Below, piece after piece: positions 17,350 through 25,605 of a DNA stretch of 64,000 nucleotides. The position numbers and the translations under genes are program-made. Source of the stretch: Anaerolineae bacterium (GTDB lineage Bacteria; Chloroflexota; Anaerolineae; Aggregatilineales; Phototrophicaceae). The stretch lies in NCBI GenBank assembly GCA_022823945.1, contig JAJEBK010000043.1, positions 91,058 to 155,057 on the forward strand, given 5' to 3'. Position 1 is the first letter of the stretch. Each line of letters opens with the position of its first letter. Below the pieces are notes generated by a model. The model saw only the letters and a program-made list of their open reading frames with translations, was not told where the DNA came from and searched no databases.

Positions 17350-18084
17350 CTAGCCCGCGACCATCACCAGCGCTTCTCGCAATACAAAGTCTCCAACGCG
17401 ATAGCCGCGCCGCAGTGTCTGCGCCACAGTCCCGCTTTCGTTTTCGCCACTGTTGTCGATGCCAATGGCTTGGTGCAGCTTGCCATCGAATGGATCGCCA
17501 GCCGCCGGGTCAATCGCTTCGACAGCCAGCGAAAATGCCTCATCTTCGAGCCTGGCCGCCGCTACCTTCTCGACCAAGTCATCAAAAGTTTGTTGTTTGT
17601 CCGCCTCCAGTTCGATCACGATTTTGGCGGCGTCGATGTGGCTGACCAGCGCCGCTTCCAGTTTGCTTTGCAGCATCTGCACACCAGAAACCCAGTCATG
17701 ATCGCGAATGTCGTCCGGCGGAGTCGGAGAAGCGGTGAGGAATTCATCGACCGCATAAATCAGCGCTTCCAGCTTTTGCGCCGCCGCCAATTCCGCGCGC
17801 TTCTTGAAGGCTTCGCTGCTCTTTTTTTGCCGGTCGATTTCTCTTTTGAGTTCATCGACCGACTTGTTGGCGCTGTGCCAGCCAGCCAGATTCTCATTCG
17901 CCAACTGCGTTGCGGCTTCCAGAGCTTCTTGTGCCGCGTGCCGTTCTTGAATGGCTTCTTGCAGCGCCTTTTTGGCCGCGCCCAGTTCGTCCAGCGCTTC
18001 CACTTCCATGTCGGCGCTTTCTGTGTCGGGCTGCTCGCACTGGGGATTATCCTGCTGCTCTGTCTGCCGGGTTTCGTCGCTCAT
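17350..18084 (-). CDS. grpE: Nucleotide exchange factor GrpE (divergent)
   Basis: 244 aa, longer than most GrpE proteins (about 180-210). The N-terminal 90 residues are acidic and Glu/Gln/Ala-rich, with a long predicted coiled coil (AAKKALQEAIQERHAAQEALE and onward). The C-terminal beta domain is recognisable from GDPFDGKLHQAIGI and LRRGYRVGDFVLREALVMVA, equivalent to the family's FDP-HEA and GY-DRVLRPA-V-V motifs. The middle segment is poorly conserved. The start at 18084 has GAAGGA upstream; in-frame codons back to 18123 look non-coding. It releases ADP from DnaK. Position between hrcA and dnaK supports the call. Confidence 0.9.
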   Translation of the reverse strand: MSDETRQTEQQDNPQCEQPDTESADMEVEALDELGAAKKALQEAIQERHAAQEALEAATQLANENLAGWHSANKSVDELKREIDRQKKSSEAFKKRAELAAAQKLEALIYAVDEFLTASPTPPDDIRDHDWVSGVQMLQSKLEAALVSHIDAAKIVIELEADKQQTFDDLVEKVAAARLEDEAFSLAVEAIDPAAGDPFDGKLHQAIGIDNSGENESGTVAQTLRRGYRVGDFVLREALVMVAG

Positions 18085-18171
18085 ATACCGTCCTTCTGCG
18101 CAAGCCACCCGCTGCACGGGCATGCCACCATTGTTGCGAATGCATATATGACCTGTATCAGAACAGACGGC

Positions 18172-18177
18172 ATTATA
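18172..18177 (-). promoter_or_regulatory. Possible internal promoter -10 box upstream of grpE
   Basis: A perfect TATAAT on the minus strand lies 88 nt before the grpE start, in the 141-nt hrcA-grpE gap. No good -35 hexamer sits at the right distance, so an internal promoter is only possible. Confidence 0.3.
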
Positions 18178-18225
18178 GTTAGATTCAGCAGAAATATCGC
18201 GCGCGCAGCGGAAGTCTTATGAAGT

Positions 18226-19320
18226 TTATATGTTGCCTGGCTCGGCGCCGTCGCCTCCGTCTTGATAGAGCGTGGCCAGCACATTTGTCATCAGGTTGGA
18301 AACATAGCGGACTGTGCTGATTGCGCGGCCATAATTGATATGCGTTGGTCCCAGTACGCCAACCGCGCCACTCATTTTCTCTGGATCGCCATAGCGGCTG
18401 AGCACCATGCTCAAGCGGTTCAGGTCTTGGTAGCGCCCATCGCCGGCGATGACAACGCGCACATCAACCGCCTCGCCCTGGCCGTCTCTTGGCAGCCGCT
18501 CCAGCAGGTCGTTCAGCAGCGCATTGAGCACAGTGTGTTCTTCCAAAATGCGGATGGCTTGCTGCGCGCCTTCTTCATCGGCGAAGCTCTCGATGATGCG
18601 GCTTAGCCCGTCTCGGTATATGAAACGCGCCTGGTTGCTGTCGGCTGTTTCGATCAATTCTGCCGTCAACTCCGCCACTTCGCGGTCGAGCATGGGCAGA
18701 TTGATGCTGCGCAGACGCACTTGTCGCGCGCCCAAACCGACACACAGTTCATTGACGCGCTTGGCGGCTTCAGCCAGTTGCTGCTGGGGAACAGCATCGG
18801 CCAAGGTCAACATGCGCTGGTGCACGCTGCCGCTATGCAGCACCAAAACCATCAACGCGAGCCGGCCTTGTATCGAAATCAACTCGACATGTTTGAAAGT
18901 ATTGGTCTGGGCGATGGGCGGCGTCACGATCGAAGCTGTCTGCACCGCCCGCGAAAGCAGCGCTGCTGTCCGCCGCATCCATTGTTCCATGCCCACTTGC
19001 AAAGTGCCCACCCGCTCGGAGATGTGGCTTTGTTCTCCACGGGTCAAACTGTGGGTTTGCAGCAGGCGGCGCACGAAATAGCGAAAGCCAGCCGCGGTCG
19101 GCAGCCTGCCCGCCGATGTATGTGGCGCGGCGATATATCCCAATTCTTCCAACTGCGCCATCTCGTTGCGCACCGTCGCCGAGCTGATATTCAGTTGATA
19201 ATTGTCGACCAGATGCCCCGAACTGACCGGCTCCGGCTTTTCTGAATAGGCTTGCACGATGCAGGTCAGGATGACTTCCTGGCGGCTGCTCAAGTCGGGC
19301 AAATGATAGTCGTCGGCCAT
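18226..19320 (-). CDS. hrcA: Heat-inducible transcription repressor HrcA
   Basis: 364 aa, the normal HrcA size. N-terminal winged-helix DNA-binding domain (about 1-75) with LSSRQEVILTCIVQAYSE, PVSSGHLVDNY, SSATVRNEMAQLEELGYI and HTSAGRLPTAAGFRYFV, the classic HrcA signature. The central and C-terminal dimerisation domains include GPTHINYGRAISTVRYVSNLM. It should repress its own hrcA-grpE-dnaK-dnaJ operon at normal temperature. It heads that operon, with a promoter at 19352-19381, but no canonical CIRCE inverted repeat was found upstream or before the downstream genes. Confidence 0.95.
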   Translation of the reverse strand: MADDYHLPDLSSRQEVILTCIVQAYSEKPEPVSSGHLVDNYQLNISSATVRNEMAQLEELGYIAAPHTSAGRLPTAAGFRYFVRRLLQTHSLTRGEQSHISERVGTLQVGMEQWMRRTAALLSRAVQTASIVTPPIAQTNTFKHVELISIQGRLALMVLVLHSGSVHQRMLTLADAVPQQQLAEAAKRVNELCVGLGARQVRLRSINLPMLDREVAELTAELIETADSNQARFIYRDGLSRIIESFADEEGAQQAIRILEEHTVLNALLNDLLERLPRDGQGEAVDVRVVIAGDGRYQDLNRLSMVLSRYGDPEKMSGAVGVLGPTHINYGRAISTVRYVSNLMTNVLATLYQDGGDGAEPGNI

Positions 19321-19348
19321 GACACCCCTGTGCCTGAACGGGCTGGCA

Positions 19349-19381
19349 GAGATGCTAGCATGTCCACTGCTGTTAAGGCAA
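19349..19381 (-). promoter_or_regulatory. hrcA operon promoter with palindrome over the -10 box
   Basis: On the minus strand, TTGCCT (19381-19376), 18-nt spacer, TAGCAT (19357-19352). The perfect palindrome ATGCTAGCAT (19352-19361), extendable at 19349-19350/19363-19364, covers the -10 box and is a candidate operator. It does not match CIRCE (TTAGCACTC-N9-GAGTGCTAA). Confidence 0.5.
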
Positions 19382-19449
19382 TTCTGATGTAAGATGAACA
19401 GCCAGCCGCTCGTCTTATGAGCAGGTCGTCAAAGATAAAAGGAGACAAC

Positions 19450-19776
19450 ATGAGCAGCCAGACATTTGATGTCAACGAAGCCGAATTCCAGAGCGAGGTG
19501 TTGGACAGCGCGACGCCCGTATTGGTCGATTTTTGGGCGGAGTGGTGCGGTCCTTGCAAGATGATCGCGCCGATCGTCGATGAGATTGCCAGCGAATACG
19601 CCGGCAAACTGCGCGTCGCCAAAGTCGATGCCGATGCCAACCAGACTATCATTATGAATTACGGCATTATGGGCATCCCCACGCTGATCCTCTTCAAAGG
19701 CGGCCAGCCTGTCGAACGTATCACCGGTTTCAAGCCCAAAGGCAAGATCGTCAGCACCATCGCCGCGCACATCTAA
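19450..19776 (+). CDS. trxA: Thioredoxin
   Basis: 108 aa, single thioredoxin fold and the usual length. The active site WCGPC is at 32-36, preceded by VLVDFWAEWCGPCK and followed by the cis-Pro loop GIMGIPTLILFKGG. It reduces protein disulphides in the cytoplasm. The start at 19450 is set by AAAAGGAGA; the upstream in-frame ATG at 19417 lies in the divergent promoter region shared with hrcA. An intrinsic terminator follows at 19801, so it is probably monocistronic. Confidence 0.97.
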   Translation: MSSQTFDVNEAEFQSEVLDSATPVLVDFWAEWCGPCKMIAPIVDEIASEYAGKLRVAKVDADANQTIIMNYGIMGIPTLILFKGGQPVERITGFKPKGKIVSTIAAHI

Positions 19777-19800
19777 AGGCGAGAGGGCTGCCCGCAAGTT

Positions 19801-19835
19801 CCCCTTTTCCACAAGTGGAGAGGGGAGTTTGTTTA
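19801..19835 (+). terminator. Intrinsic terminator after trxA
   Basis: CCCCTTTTCCAC (19801-19812) pairs with GTGGAGAGGGG (19815-19825), with one bulge and a wobble, followed by the T-rich AGTTTGTTTA. It is 24 nt after the trxA stop. Confidence 0.65.
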
Positions 19836-19845
19836 TGTAGCTATT

Positions 19846-19914
19846 CCCCGACCTGTCGACAGATCCGCGCGTGCTTGCCTCCCCCTGGACTGTCGGGGGG
19901 GCTGAGGGGGGTCA
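19846..19914. repeat. Dispersed intergenic repeat, copy 1
   Basis: Shares CCCGACCTGTCGACAG, then a CCCCCTG..C-TGTCGGGGGG core and GAGGGGGGT, in the same order, with 52872-52944. A shorter relative is at 54213-54247. The element contains internal complementarity (CCCGAC with GTCGGG) and can fold. It has no coding potential. Confidence 0.6.
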
Positions 19915-19917
19915 AGC

Positions 19918-19942
19918 GGGCGAGTCGCCGCCTCGCCCCTAC
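19918..19942. repeat. GGGCGA/TCGCCCCTAC palindromic repeat
   Basis: GGGCGAG (19918-19924) and CTCGCCC (19932-19938), followed by CTAC. The same motif pair recurs at 25581-25605, and a variant lies within 12036-12119. The rest of the gap up to prs contains only the promoter candidate at 20006. Confidence 0.5.
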
Positions 19943-20005
19943 GCGCAGTTGATGCAGCAATCCTGCCTTCACCGCCCCGGCGAGTCTAGACCGCGCGACT
20001 TTTCC

Positions 20006-20014
20006 TGCTATCAT
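20006..20014 (+). promoter_or_regulatory. Extended -10 promoter candidate for prs
   Basis: TGC-TATCAT matches an extended -10 element 50 nt before the prs start. No convincing -35 box. Confidence 0.35.
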
Positions 20015-20063
20015 CAGCGACAACCACACTTTAGTTCTTTGCCGCCCAGTTGCCGAAAGCGAC

Positions 20064-21137
20064 ATGAACACGAGAGACCAAATCAAAGTACCCGGCGCCA
20101 AGTACAATCCGGTCATGGTCAGCCGACTCGACCAGGAAGCGCCCGAACAATCTTCCACCATGCGCTTCGGCTCGATGAAGATTTTCTCTGGCAGCGCTTC
20201 GCAAGCCCTGGGCAGCGAGATCACCGACTATATCTCGCGTATTTCTGACTACAATGTCAAGCCGGGCGCGTATTATCGCACTGTTTTTTCCAACGAAAAT
20301 ATCTTCATCAAGCTGGAAGAAAGCGTGCGCGGTAAAGATGTCTACCTCGTGCAGACCATGGCCTCGCCCGTACACGACAACTTCATGGAAATGCTGATCA
20401 TGATCGACGCGCTGAAGCGGGATTCAGCCTGGCGCATCAATCTGGTCGTGCCGTATATGAGCTATACCCGCTCGGACAAGAAAGACCAGCCGCGCGTGCC
20501 CATCTCGGCTCGGCTCATCGCCAATATGATCGAGACAGCCGGCGTCGACCGCTATATGACCATCGACCTGCATTCCGGGCAGATCCAGGGTTTCTTCAAT
20601 ATCCCCGGCGATGCGCTCACGGCTTTTCACCTCTTGAGCGACCACATCATCGCCAAGCTGCGCGCTGGAGAACTGGACAATCTTGTTGTGGTGGCGACCG
20701 ACCTGGGCTTCGCCAAGCAAGGCAGAAACTGGGCAGAAACGCTCGGTGTGCCGCTGGCATTTGTGGAGAAGCGCCGCGTCAGCAATGCCGAAAGCCCGCG
20801 CGCCCTGTCGCTGATTGGCAGTGTCGAAGGCAAAAATGTGCTGCTGGTCGATGATGAGGTCAATACCGCCGGCAGCCTTGTCAATGCTGTGAATGTCGTC
20901 CGCGATTATGGCGCGCGCGATGTGCTATTCGCTTTCACGCATCCCTTCTTCTCCGAGCAGGCTTATGAGCGATTTGCTGCCCTCGACCTGCGCGAAATCA
21001 TTTTTACCAACACACTTGCCATCCCCGAATCTCGCAAGCTGCCCAACATGACCGTGCTTTCCATTGCGCCGTTGCTGGGCGAGGTCATCTTGCGGGCGCA
21101 CGAGGGCAGAAGCGTGGGCGCGCTTTTTAATGAGTGA
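20064..21137 (+). CDS. prs: Ribose-phosphate pyrophosphokinase (PRPP synthetase)
   Basis: 357 aa. Makes PRPP from ribose 5-phosphate and ATP, feeding nucleotide, His and Trp synthesis. Core motifs: FSGSASQALGSEITDYI, RSDKKDQPRVPISARLIANMI (catalytic loop region), TIDLHSGQIQGFF and the PRPP site NVLLVDDEVNTAGSL. Most Prs proteins begin about at the MKIFSGSAS methionine (residue 38), so this one has a 37-residue N-terminal extension if ATG 20064 is used. Neither start has a strong SD. The gene ends with an 8-nt overlap into the following membrane-protein gene. Confidence 0.93.
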   Translation: MNTRDQIKVPGAKYNPVMVSRLDQEAPEQSSTMRFGSMKIFSGSASQALGSEITDYISRISDYNVKPGAYYRTVFSNENIFIKLEESVRGKDVYLVQTMASPVHDNFMEMLIMIDALKRDSAWRINLVVPYMSYTRSDKKDQPRVPISARLIANMIETAGVDRYMTIDLHSGQIQGFFNIPGDALTAFHLLSDHIIAKLRAGELDNLVVVATDLGFAKQGRNWAETLGVPLAFVEKRRVSNAESPRALSLIGSVEGKNVLLVDDEVNTAGSLVNAVNVVRDYGARDVLFAFTHPFFSEQAYERFAALDLREIIFTNTLAIPESRKLPNMTVLSIAPLLGEVILRAHEGRSVGALFNE

Positions 21138-21840
21138 CGAAAAGCGCTCTATCTACAGCGTGCCCGACAATCCTCCCAGCCGATTGTCTTCAACGACGCT
21201 GGTGCTGGGCGCGGCGATGTACCTGGCGCTGTTTGCGCTGCTCTCGTGGATCGTGCACATCGTCGGCTTGCAGGAATTGCAGCTGCTGGTGGCTGGTGCG
21301 GGCATCTGGGGTCCGCTCTTTTATGTCGGCGTCAAAGCGATGGCATTCACCTTTGCGCCGCTTTCCGCTGGTCCCATCCAGTTGGCGGCGGGCTTGCTCT
21401 TTGGCATTGAGCTGGGCACCTTTTATTCGCTGCTGGGCGAGGTGATCGGCGGCACGATCAATGTTTTGATAGGCCGGCTCTACGGGCGTCCCCTCATCCT
21501 TCGCTTGGTCGGCGTGCAGGGTTTGGAACGCATCGACAGCTTTTATCATCGCTATCTGGACGATTGGAAGCAGTTGCTGGTCGCGCGTCTGCTGCTTTTC
21601 TCCGTCTATGATTTCATCAGCTATGCCGTGGGCTTGGGACGCATCCGCCTGCTGGTTTATATTGCGGTTTCGTTCTTCGGAGGTTGGGTCCCGACCTATA
21701 TCTTTGTCCGCTTCGGCACAGAAGTCGTCCAGGATCTGCGTGTGCAGCTGGGCATCTATGTTGCGGCGGCGATATTGATCATCGTCTTCGTTTTCTTCCG
21801 CCGCCCCATTGAGCATTTGCTGGAGCGGCTGAGGAAATAG
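21130..21840 (+). CDS. VTT-domain (TVP38/TMEM64-like) membrane protein
   Basis: 236 aa integral membrane protein with about five hydrophobic segments (near 22-45, 50-75, 80-105, 165-190, 205-228). The block FAPLSAGPIQLAAGLLFGIELGTFYSLLGEVIGGTINVLIGRLYGR matches the VTT/DedA-related domain, with the conserved Gly-rich re-entrant loop. Such proteins act in lipid scrambling or membrane homeostasis; the specific role here is unknown. ATG 21130 overlaps the end of prs by 8 nt, so translation is probably coupled. Confidence 0.8.
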   Translation: MSDEKRSIYSVPDNPPSRLSSTTLVLGAAMYLALFALLSWIVHIVGLQELQLLVAGAGIWGPLFYVGVKAMAFTFAPLSAGPIQLAAGLLFGIELGTFYSLLGEVIGGTINVLIGRLYGRPLILRLVGVQGLERIDSFYHRYLDDWKQLLVARLLLFSVYDFISYAVGLGRIRLLVYIAVSFFGGWVPTYIFVRFGTEVVQDLRVQLGIYVAAAILIIVFVFFRRPIEHLLERLRK

Positions 21841-21853
21841 GCGCTGCTCTCTG

Positions 21854-21862
21854 TGCTATACT
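21854..21862 (+). promoter_or_regulatory. Extended -10 promoter candidate for secA
   Basis: TGC-TATACT, 33 nt before the secA start in the 55-nt gap after the VTT gene. There is no -35 match at standard spacing, as is usual for extended -10 promoters. Confidence 0.45.
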
Positions 21863-21895
21863 GACGGCAAATCTACGAGGCAAAAGCGACAAGCT

Positions 21896-24703
21896 ATGTT
21901 TCGCAAGTTCGTAAAGTCTATCTTCGGCGACCCCATGCAAAAGGCGCTCGCCAGCTACCAAGGCAAAGTCGACGAGATCAACGCGCTGGAGTCGGAGCTG
22001 CAGCGGCTGGATGACAAGGCGCTCGCAGACAAGCTGCACAAACTGAAAACGCAGCGGCAAAATGGCGAGTCTCTGGATGATATCTTGCCTGAAGTCTTCG
22101 CCCTGGTGCGCGAGGCTTCGGTGCGCACGATCGGCTTGCGCCACTATGATGTGCAGCTCATCGGCGGCATCGTCTTGCACGAGGGGCGCATCGCCGAGAT
22201 GAAGACAGGCGAGGGCAAAACCCTGGTCGCCACGCTGCCGCTGGTGCTGAATGCGCTGGACGGGAGCGGCGCGCACTTGGTGACGCCCAATGACTACCTG
22301 TCCAAGCACGGCTTGCAGTTCATGGGTCCCATCTACAGCCTGCTCGGCTTGTCAGCTGCGGTCATCCAAAATACCGGCGGACAGCCCGACAGCGGCTCTT
22401 TCCTGTTTGATCTTGAATTCATTTCCGACGATGCGCGCTATCAAAACCTGCGCCCGATCAGTCGGCGCGAAGCCTACCAGGCCGATATCCTGTATGGCAC
22501 GAATAACGAATTTGGCTTCGACTACCTGCGCGACAACATGGTGCTTGCTCATGAAGGGCTGGTGCAGCGCAATTTGAACTTCGCCATCGTTGATGAAGTC
22601 GACAACATCCTCATCGACGAGGCGCGCACGCCGTTGATCATCTCCGGTCCTTCTGATGAGCCATCCGACTTTTATCGCCGTTTTGCTGCTATCGTAAAAC
22701 GACTGAAAAAGAGCAGCCAGGACAGCGTGGATAACGAAGCGCCCGATGGCGACTTTGTGCTGGATATCGGCGACCGCATCGTTTATTTGACCGAGCAAGG
22801 CGTGGAAAAGGTCGAAAATGCCCTGAGCCTTGCGCAGCTCTATCATCCCGACAACGCCGAGATGCTGCCCTATCTGGATAGCTGCCTGCGCGCCCAGACG
22901 CTTTTTGAGCGCGACAAAGAATACATCGTACAAAACGGCGAAGTGGTCATCGTCGATGATTTTACGGGCAGACTCATGCCGGGCCGGCGCTTTTCCGAAG
23001 GCTTGCACCAAGCCATCGAAGCCAAAGAAGGCGTGCAAATCCGCCGTGAAAATATCACCATGGCGACCATCACTTTCCAAAACTTCTTCCGCATGTACAA
23101 CAAGCTGGCTGGCATGACGGGCACAGCGCTCACCGAAGCCGAAGAGTTTGAAAAGACTTACGAACTGGATGTCGTGCCCATACCCACGCATCGTCCGGTC
23201 ATCCGCAGCGATGACAACGACCTGATTTATGTCAACGAGACCTCCAAGTGGAATGCCATCGTCAATGCGATCCAAGAGCGCAACCAGCACAAGCAGCCTA
23301 TCCTGGTCGGCACAGTCGCGGTCGAAACCTCGGAGCGCCTGAGCAAGTATCTGCACAAAGCCGGCATCAAACATGAGGTGCTCAACGCCAAGCAGCACGA
23401 AAAAGAAGCCGAGATCATCACCCAGGCGGGCAGACCGGGCGCGGTCACCATCGCTACCAATATGGCTGGTCGCGGCGTTGACATCTTGCTGGGCGGCAAT
23501 CCCGAAGGTCTGGCGCGCGCTGCACTGCGCCGGCAGGGCATCGACTTGACCGCGGCCAGCGAAAAGCAGTGGCAAGCGGCGCTGGGTGAAGCCGAAGCCC
23601 AGGTCGAGCGCGACCGTCAGGTGGTCCTGGAAGCGGGTGGCCTCTTTGTGCTGGGCACAGAACGCCACGATGCGCGCCGCATAGACAACCAGTTGCGCGG
23701 ACGTTCGGGCCGGCAGGGTGATCCCGGCGCGTCGCGCTTTTATCTCAGCCTGGATGACGATTTGATGAAGCGCTTCGCCAACGACAATGTCAAGCGCCTG
23801 ATGAAAACCGCCGGCTTCCCCGAAAACGAGGCGATCCAGCATGGCATGATCAGCAAGTCGATCGAACAAGCGCAGATCCGCGTCGAGGGGCACAACTTCG
23901 ATATCCGCAAGCGCGTTGTCGAATACGACGATGTCGTCAATCGCCAGCGCGAAATCATTTATTCGCAGCGCTTGCAGTGGCTGCAAAAAAACGCCGAATC
24001 CCTGCACAACGATTATCTCGCCATGATCCAGGCGCAGGCGGCCGCGGCCATAGAAGAAGCCTTCGCCGCCGACCACAATGGAGAGCACCTCGATGCCGGC
24101 GCGATGTATCAGCAGATCGCCAGCGCGGGCTTGCCTCTGCCGCAAGATATCACGCCCGACGCCCTGGACGAGCTGGAAGCCGAAAACCTGACCGAGCGTA
24201 TCATCCAATATGTCGCAGAGGTGTTCGATCAAAAATATCAACAGCTGGAAGCGGCGCGCGCAGGCCTGATGGAAATTGCCGAACGCCAGACGGTCATTCG
24301 CGCCTTGGACCACTACTGGCAGCGGCATTTGACCGACCTGGATATCTTGCGCGAGGGCATCGGCTTGCAGGCGATCGCGCAGAAAGATCCGCTGGTCGAA
24401 TATCAGCGGCAGGGTTTTCAGATGTTTCGCGTGGTCGAAGATACCTATCGCAAGGTGGCATCGCGCAATATCTTTCTTGTGCAGCCAGCCGTGATGCAGA
24501 CGCCGCAGCGCCGCCGCCAAATGCGCGAGCACCATCCAGATGCCGCCTTCAACCAGGGCGAGCGCAAACAGCAGCAAACCGTGCGCAAAACCAACCGCCG
24601 ACCCGGGCCCAACAAACCTTGCTGGTGTGGCAGCGGCAAGAAATACAAACACTGCTGCCGGCGCGAAGACCAACTTACGGGCCGCTTCCGGCAAGCCGTC
24701 TGA
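21896..24703 (+). CDS. secA: Protein translocase subunit SecA
   Basis: 935 aa, the ATPase motor of SecYEG export. NBD1 has Walker A MKTGEGKTL (102-110) and DEVDNILIDEAR (DEAD-like Walker B). The preprotein cross-linking domain follows; NBD2 carries IATNMAGRGVDI and LRGRSGRQGDPG. Helical wing and scaffold domains end near 840. The extreme C-terminus has the zinc-binding SEC-C motif CWCGSGKKYKHCC. All domains are intact and length is typical of a full-length SecA. The hydrolase gene begins 13 nt after the stop. Confidence 0.98.
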   Translation: MFRKFVKSIFGDPMQKALASYQGKVDEINALESELQRLDDKALADKLHKLKTQRQNGESLDDILPEVFALVREASVRTIGLRHYDVQLIGGIVLHEGRIAEMKTGEGKTLVATLPLVLNALDGSGAHLVTPNDYLSKHGLQFMGPIYSLLGLSAAVIQNTGGQPDSGSFLFDLEFISDDARYQNLRPISRREAYQADILYGTNNEFGFDYLRDNMVLAHEGLVQRNLNFAIVDEVDNILIDEARTPLIISGPSDEPSDFYRRFAAIVKRLKKSSQDSVDNEAPDGDFVLDIGDRIVYLTEQGVEKVENALSLAQLYHPDNAEMLPYLDSCLRAQTLFERDKEYIVQNGEVVIVDDFTGRLMPGRRFSEGLHQAIEAKEGVQIRRENITMATITFQNFFRMYNKLAGMTGTALTEAEEFEKTYELDVVPIPTHRPVIRSDDNDLIYVNETSKWNAIVNAIQERNQHKQPILVGTVAVETSERLSKYLHKAGIKHEVLNAKQHEKEAEIITQAGRPGAVTIATNMAGRGVDILLGGNPEGLARAALRRQGIDLTAASEKQWQAALGEAEAQVERDRQVVLEAGGLFVLGTERHDARRIDNQLRGRSGRQGDPGASRFYLSLDDDLMKRFANDNVKRLMKTAGFPENEAIQHGMISKSIEQAQIRVEGHNFDIRKRVVEYDDVVNRQREIIYSQRLQWLQKNAESLHNDYLAMIQAQAAAAIEEAFAADHNGEHLDAGAMYQQIASAGLPLPQDITPDALDELEAENLTERIIQYVAEVFDQKYQQLEAARAGLMEIAERQTVIRALDHYWQRHLTDLDILREGIGLQAIAQKDPLVEYQRQGFQMFRVVEDTYRKVASRNIFLVQPAVMQTPQRRRQMREHHPDAAFNQGERKQQQTVRKTNRRPGPNKPCWCGSGKKYKHCCRREDQLTGRFRQAV

Positions 24704-24716
24704 ATCTCGCCCAGCC

Positions 24717-25559
24717 ATGTGGCGCATCGGCGATTTCGAGCTGCATTTGTTCAATGATGCCAGCGCCTGGGTCGACCCCGGCGGCATGTTTGGCCTTGTG
24801 CCACGGGCTTTGTGGTCGCGCTATTATGCAGTCGACAAACGGCAGCTTTTGCAAACGGCGAATCACAATCTGCTGATCCGCGCTGGCGGACGCAACATCC
24901 TTGTCGATACGGGTTTTGGCAATTGCTTGAGCCAAAGGCAGCGCAAACGCCGCAGCATCACGCATTTTGATGGCACGTATGCTGGCTTGGCTGCGCTGGG
25001 GATCGAGGCCAGCGATATCGACCTGGTCGTCAACACGCACTTGCACGATGACCACTGCACGGGCAATTTCCGGCTGGATGCAAAAGGCGAGCGCCAACCC
25101 GCCTTCCCCAATGCCAGTTATGTGGTGCAGCGCCGCGAATATACCGAGGCTTGCGCGCCCAATGAACGCACGCGCGCCACCTATCTGCCGGCCAATTATC
25201 AGCCGCTTTATGAGTCAGGGCAGTTGCAACTGCTGGATGGCGATACCGAAGTCGCGCCGGGCATACACGCGCTGGTTACGCCTGGTCACACGCCGGCGCA
25301 CATGAGCCTGCGCATAAGCAGCCAGAATGAACACGCCGCATTCGTCTGCGATCTGGCTTCGCTGGCTATTCACTTTGAGCGCCTGGCTTGGATGAGCGCC
25401 TACGATGTCGAGCCGCTGGTGACGCTGGAGACCAAACGTCGCTGGCAGCCGTGGGCGCTGGACACGAATGCGCTGCTCATCTTCCCGCACGATTCCCGGA
25501 CGCCGGCTGGCAGGCTGACAATGGACGAAAAAGGCCGTCTGCGGGTAGAACCGTTCTGA
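24717..25559 (+). CDS. MBL-fold metallo-hydrolase
   Basis: 280 aa. The metal-binding signature NTHLHDDHCTGN (HxHxDH) is near residues 104-115. VTPGHTPAHMSL gives the second-metal histidine, and VCDLASLAIH replaces the common GD motif with CD. ILVDTGFG precedes the first motif as usual. It belongs to the broad group with lactonase/arylsulfatase-like members; the substrate cannot be inferred. ATG 24717 is chosen because the upstream in-frame stretch overlaps the secA end and is low-complexity. There is no signal peptide, so it is cytoplasmic. Confidence 0.82.
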   Translation: MWRIGDFELHLFNDASAWVDPGGMFGLVPRALWSRYYAVDKRQLLQTANHNLLIRAGGRNILVDTGFGNCLSQRQRKRRSITHFDGTYAGLAALGIEASDIDLVVNTHLHDDHCTGNFRLDAKGERQPAFPNASYVVQRREYTEACAPNERTRATYLPANYQPLYESGQLQLLDGDTEVAPGIHALVTPGHTPAHMSLRISSQNEHAAFVCDLASLAIHFERLAWMSAYDVEPLVTLETKRRWQPWALDTNALLIFPHDSRTPAGRLTMDEKGRLRVEPF

Positions 25560-25580
25560 ATGCTTGTAGCGTGAACTTCC

Positions 25581-25605
25581 GGGCGACCCACTGGCTCGCC
25601 CCTAC
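25581..25605. repeat. GGGCGA/TCGCCCCTAC palindromic repeat
   Basis: GGGCGA (25581-25586) and TCGCCC (25596-25601), followed by CTAC, between the convergent hydrolase and mutM genes. Same layout as 19918-19942. It could act as a bidirectional terminator. Confidence 0.5.

Noticed and set aside
19321..19449. CIRCE element upstream of hrcA
   Set aside because: No TTAGCACTC/GAGTGCTAA arms were found; only the unrelated ATGCTAGCAT palindrome.
22352..24787. 811-codon open frame on the minus strand opposite secA
   Set aside because: It mirrors secA in a GC-rich codon pattern, shows no known motifs, and secA itself is certain.
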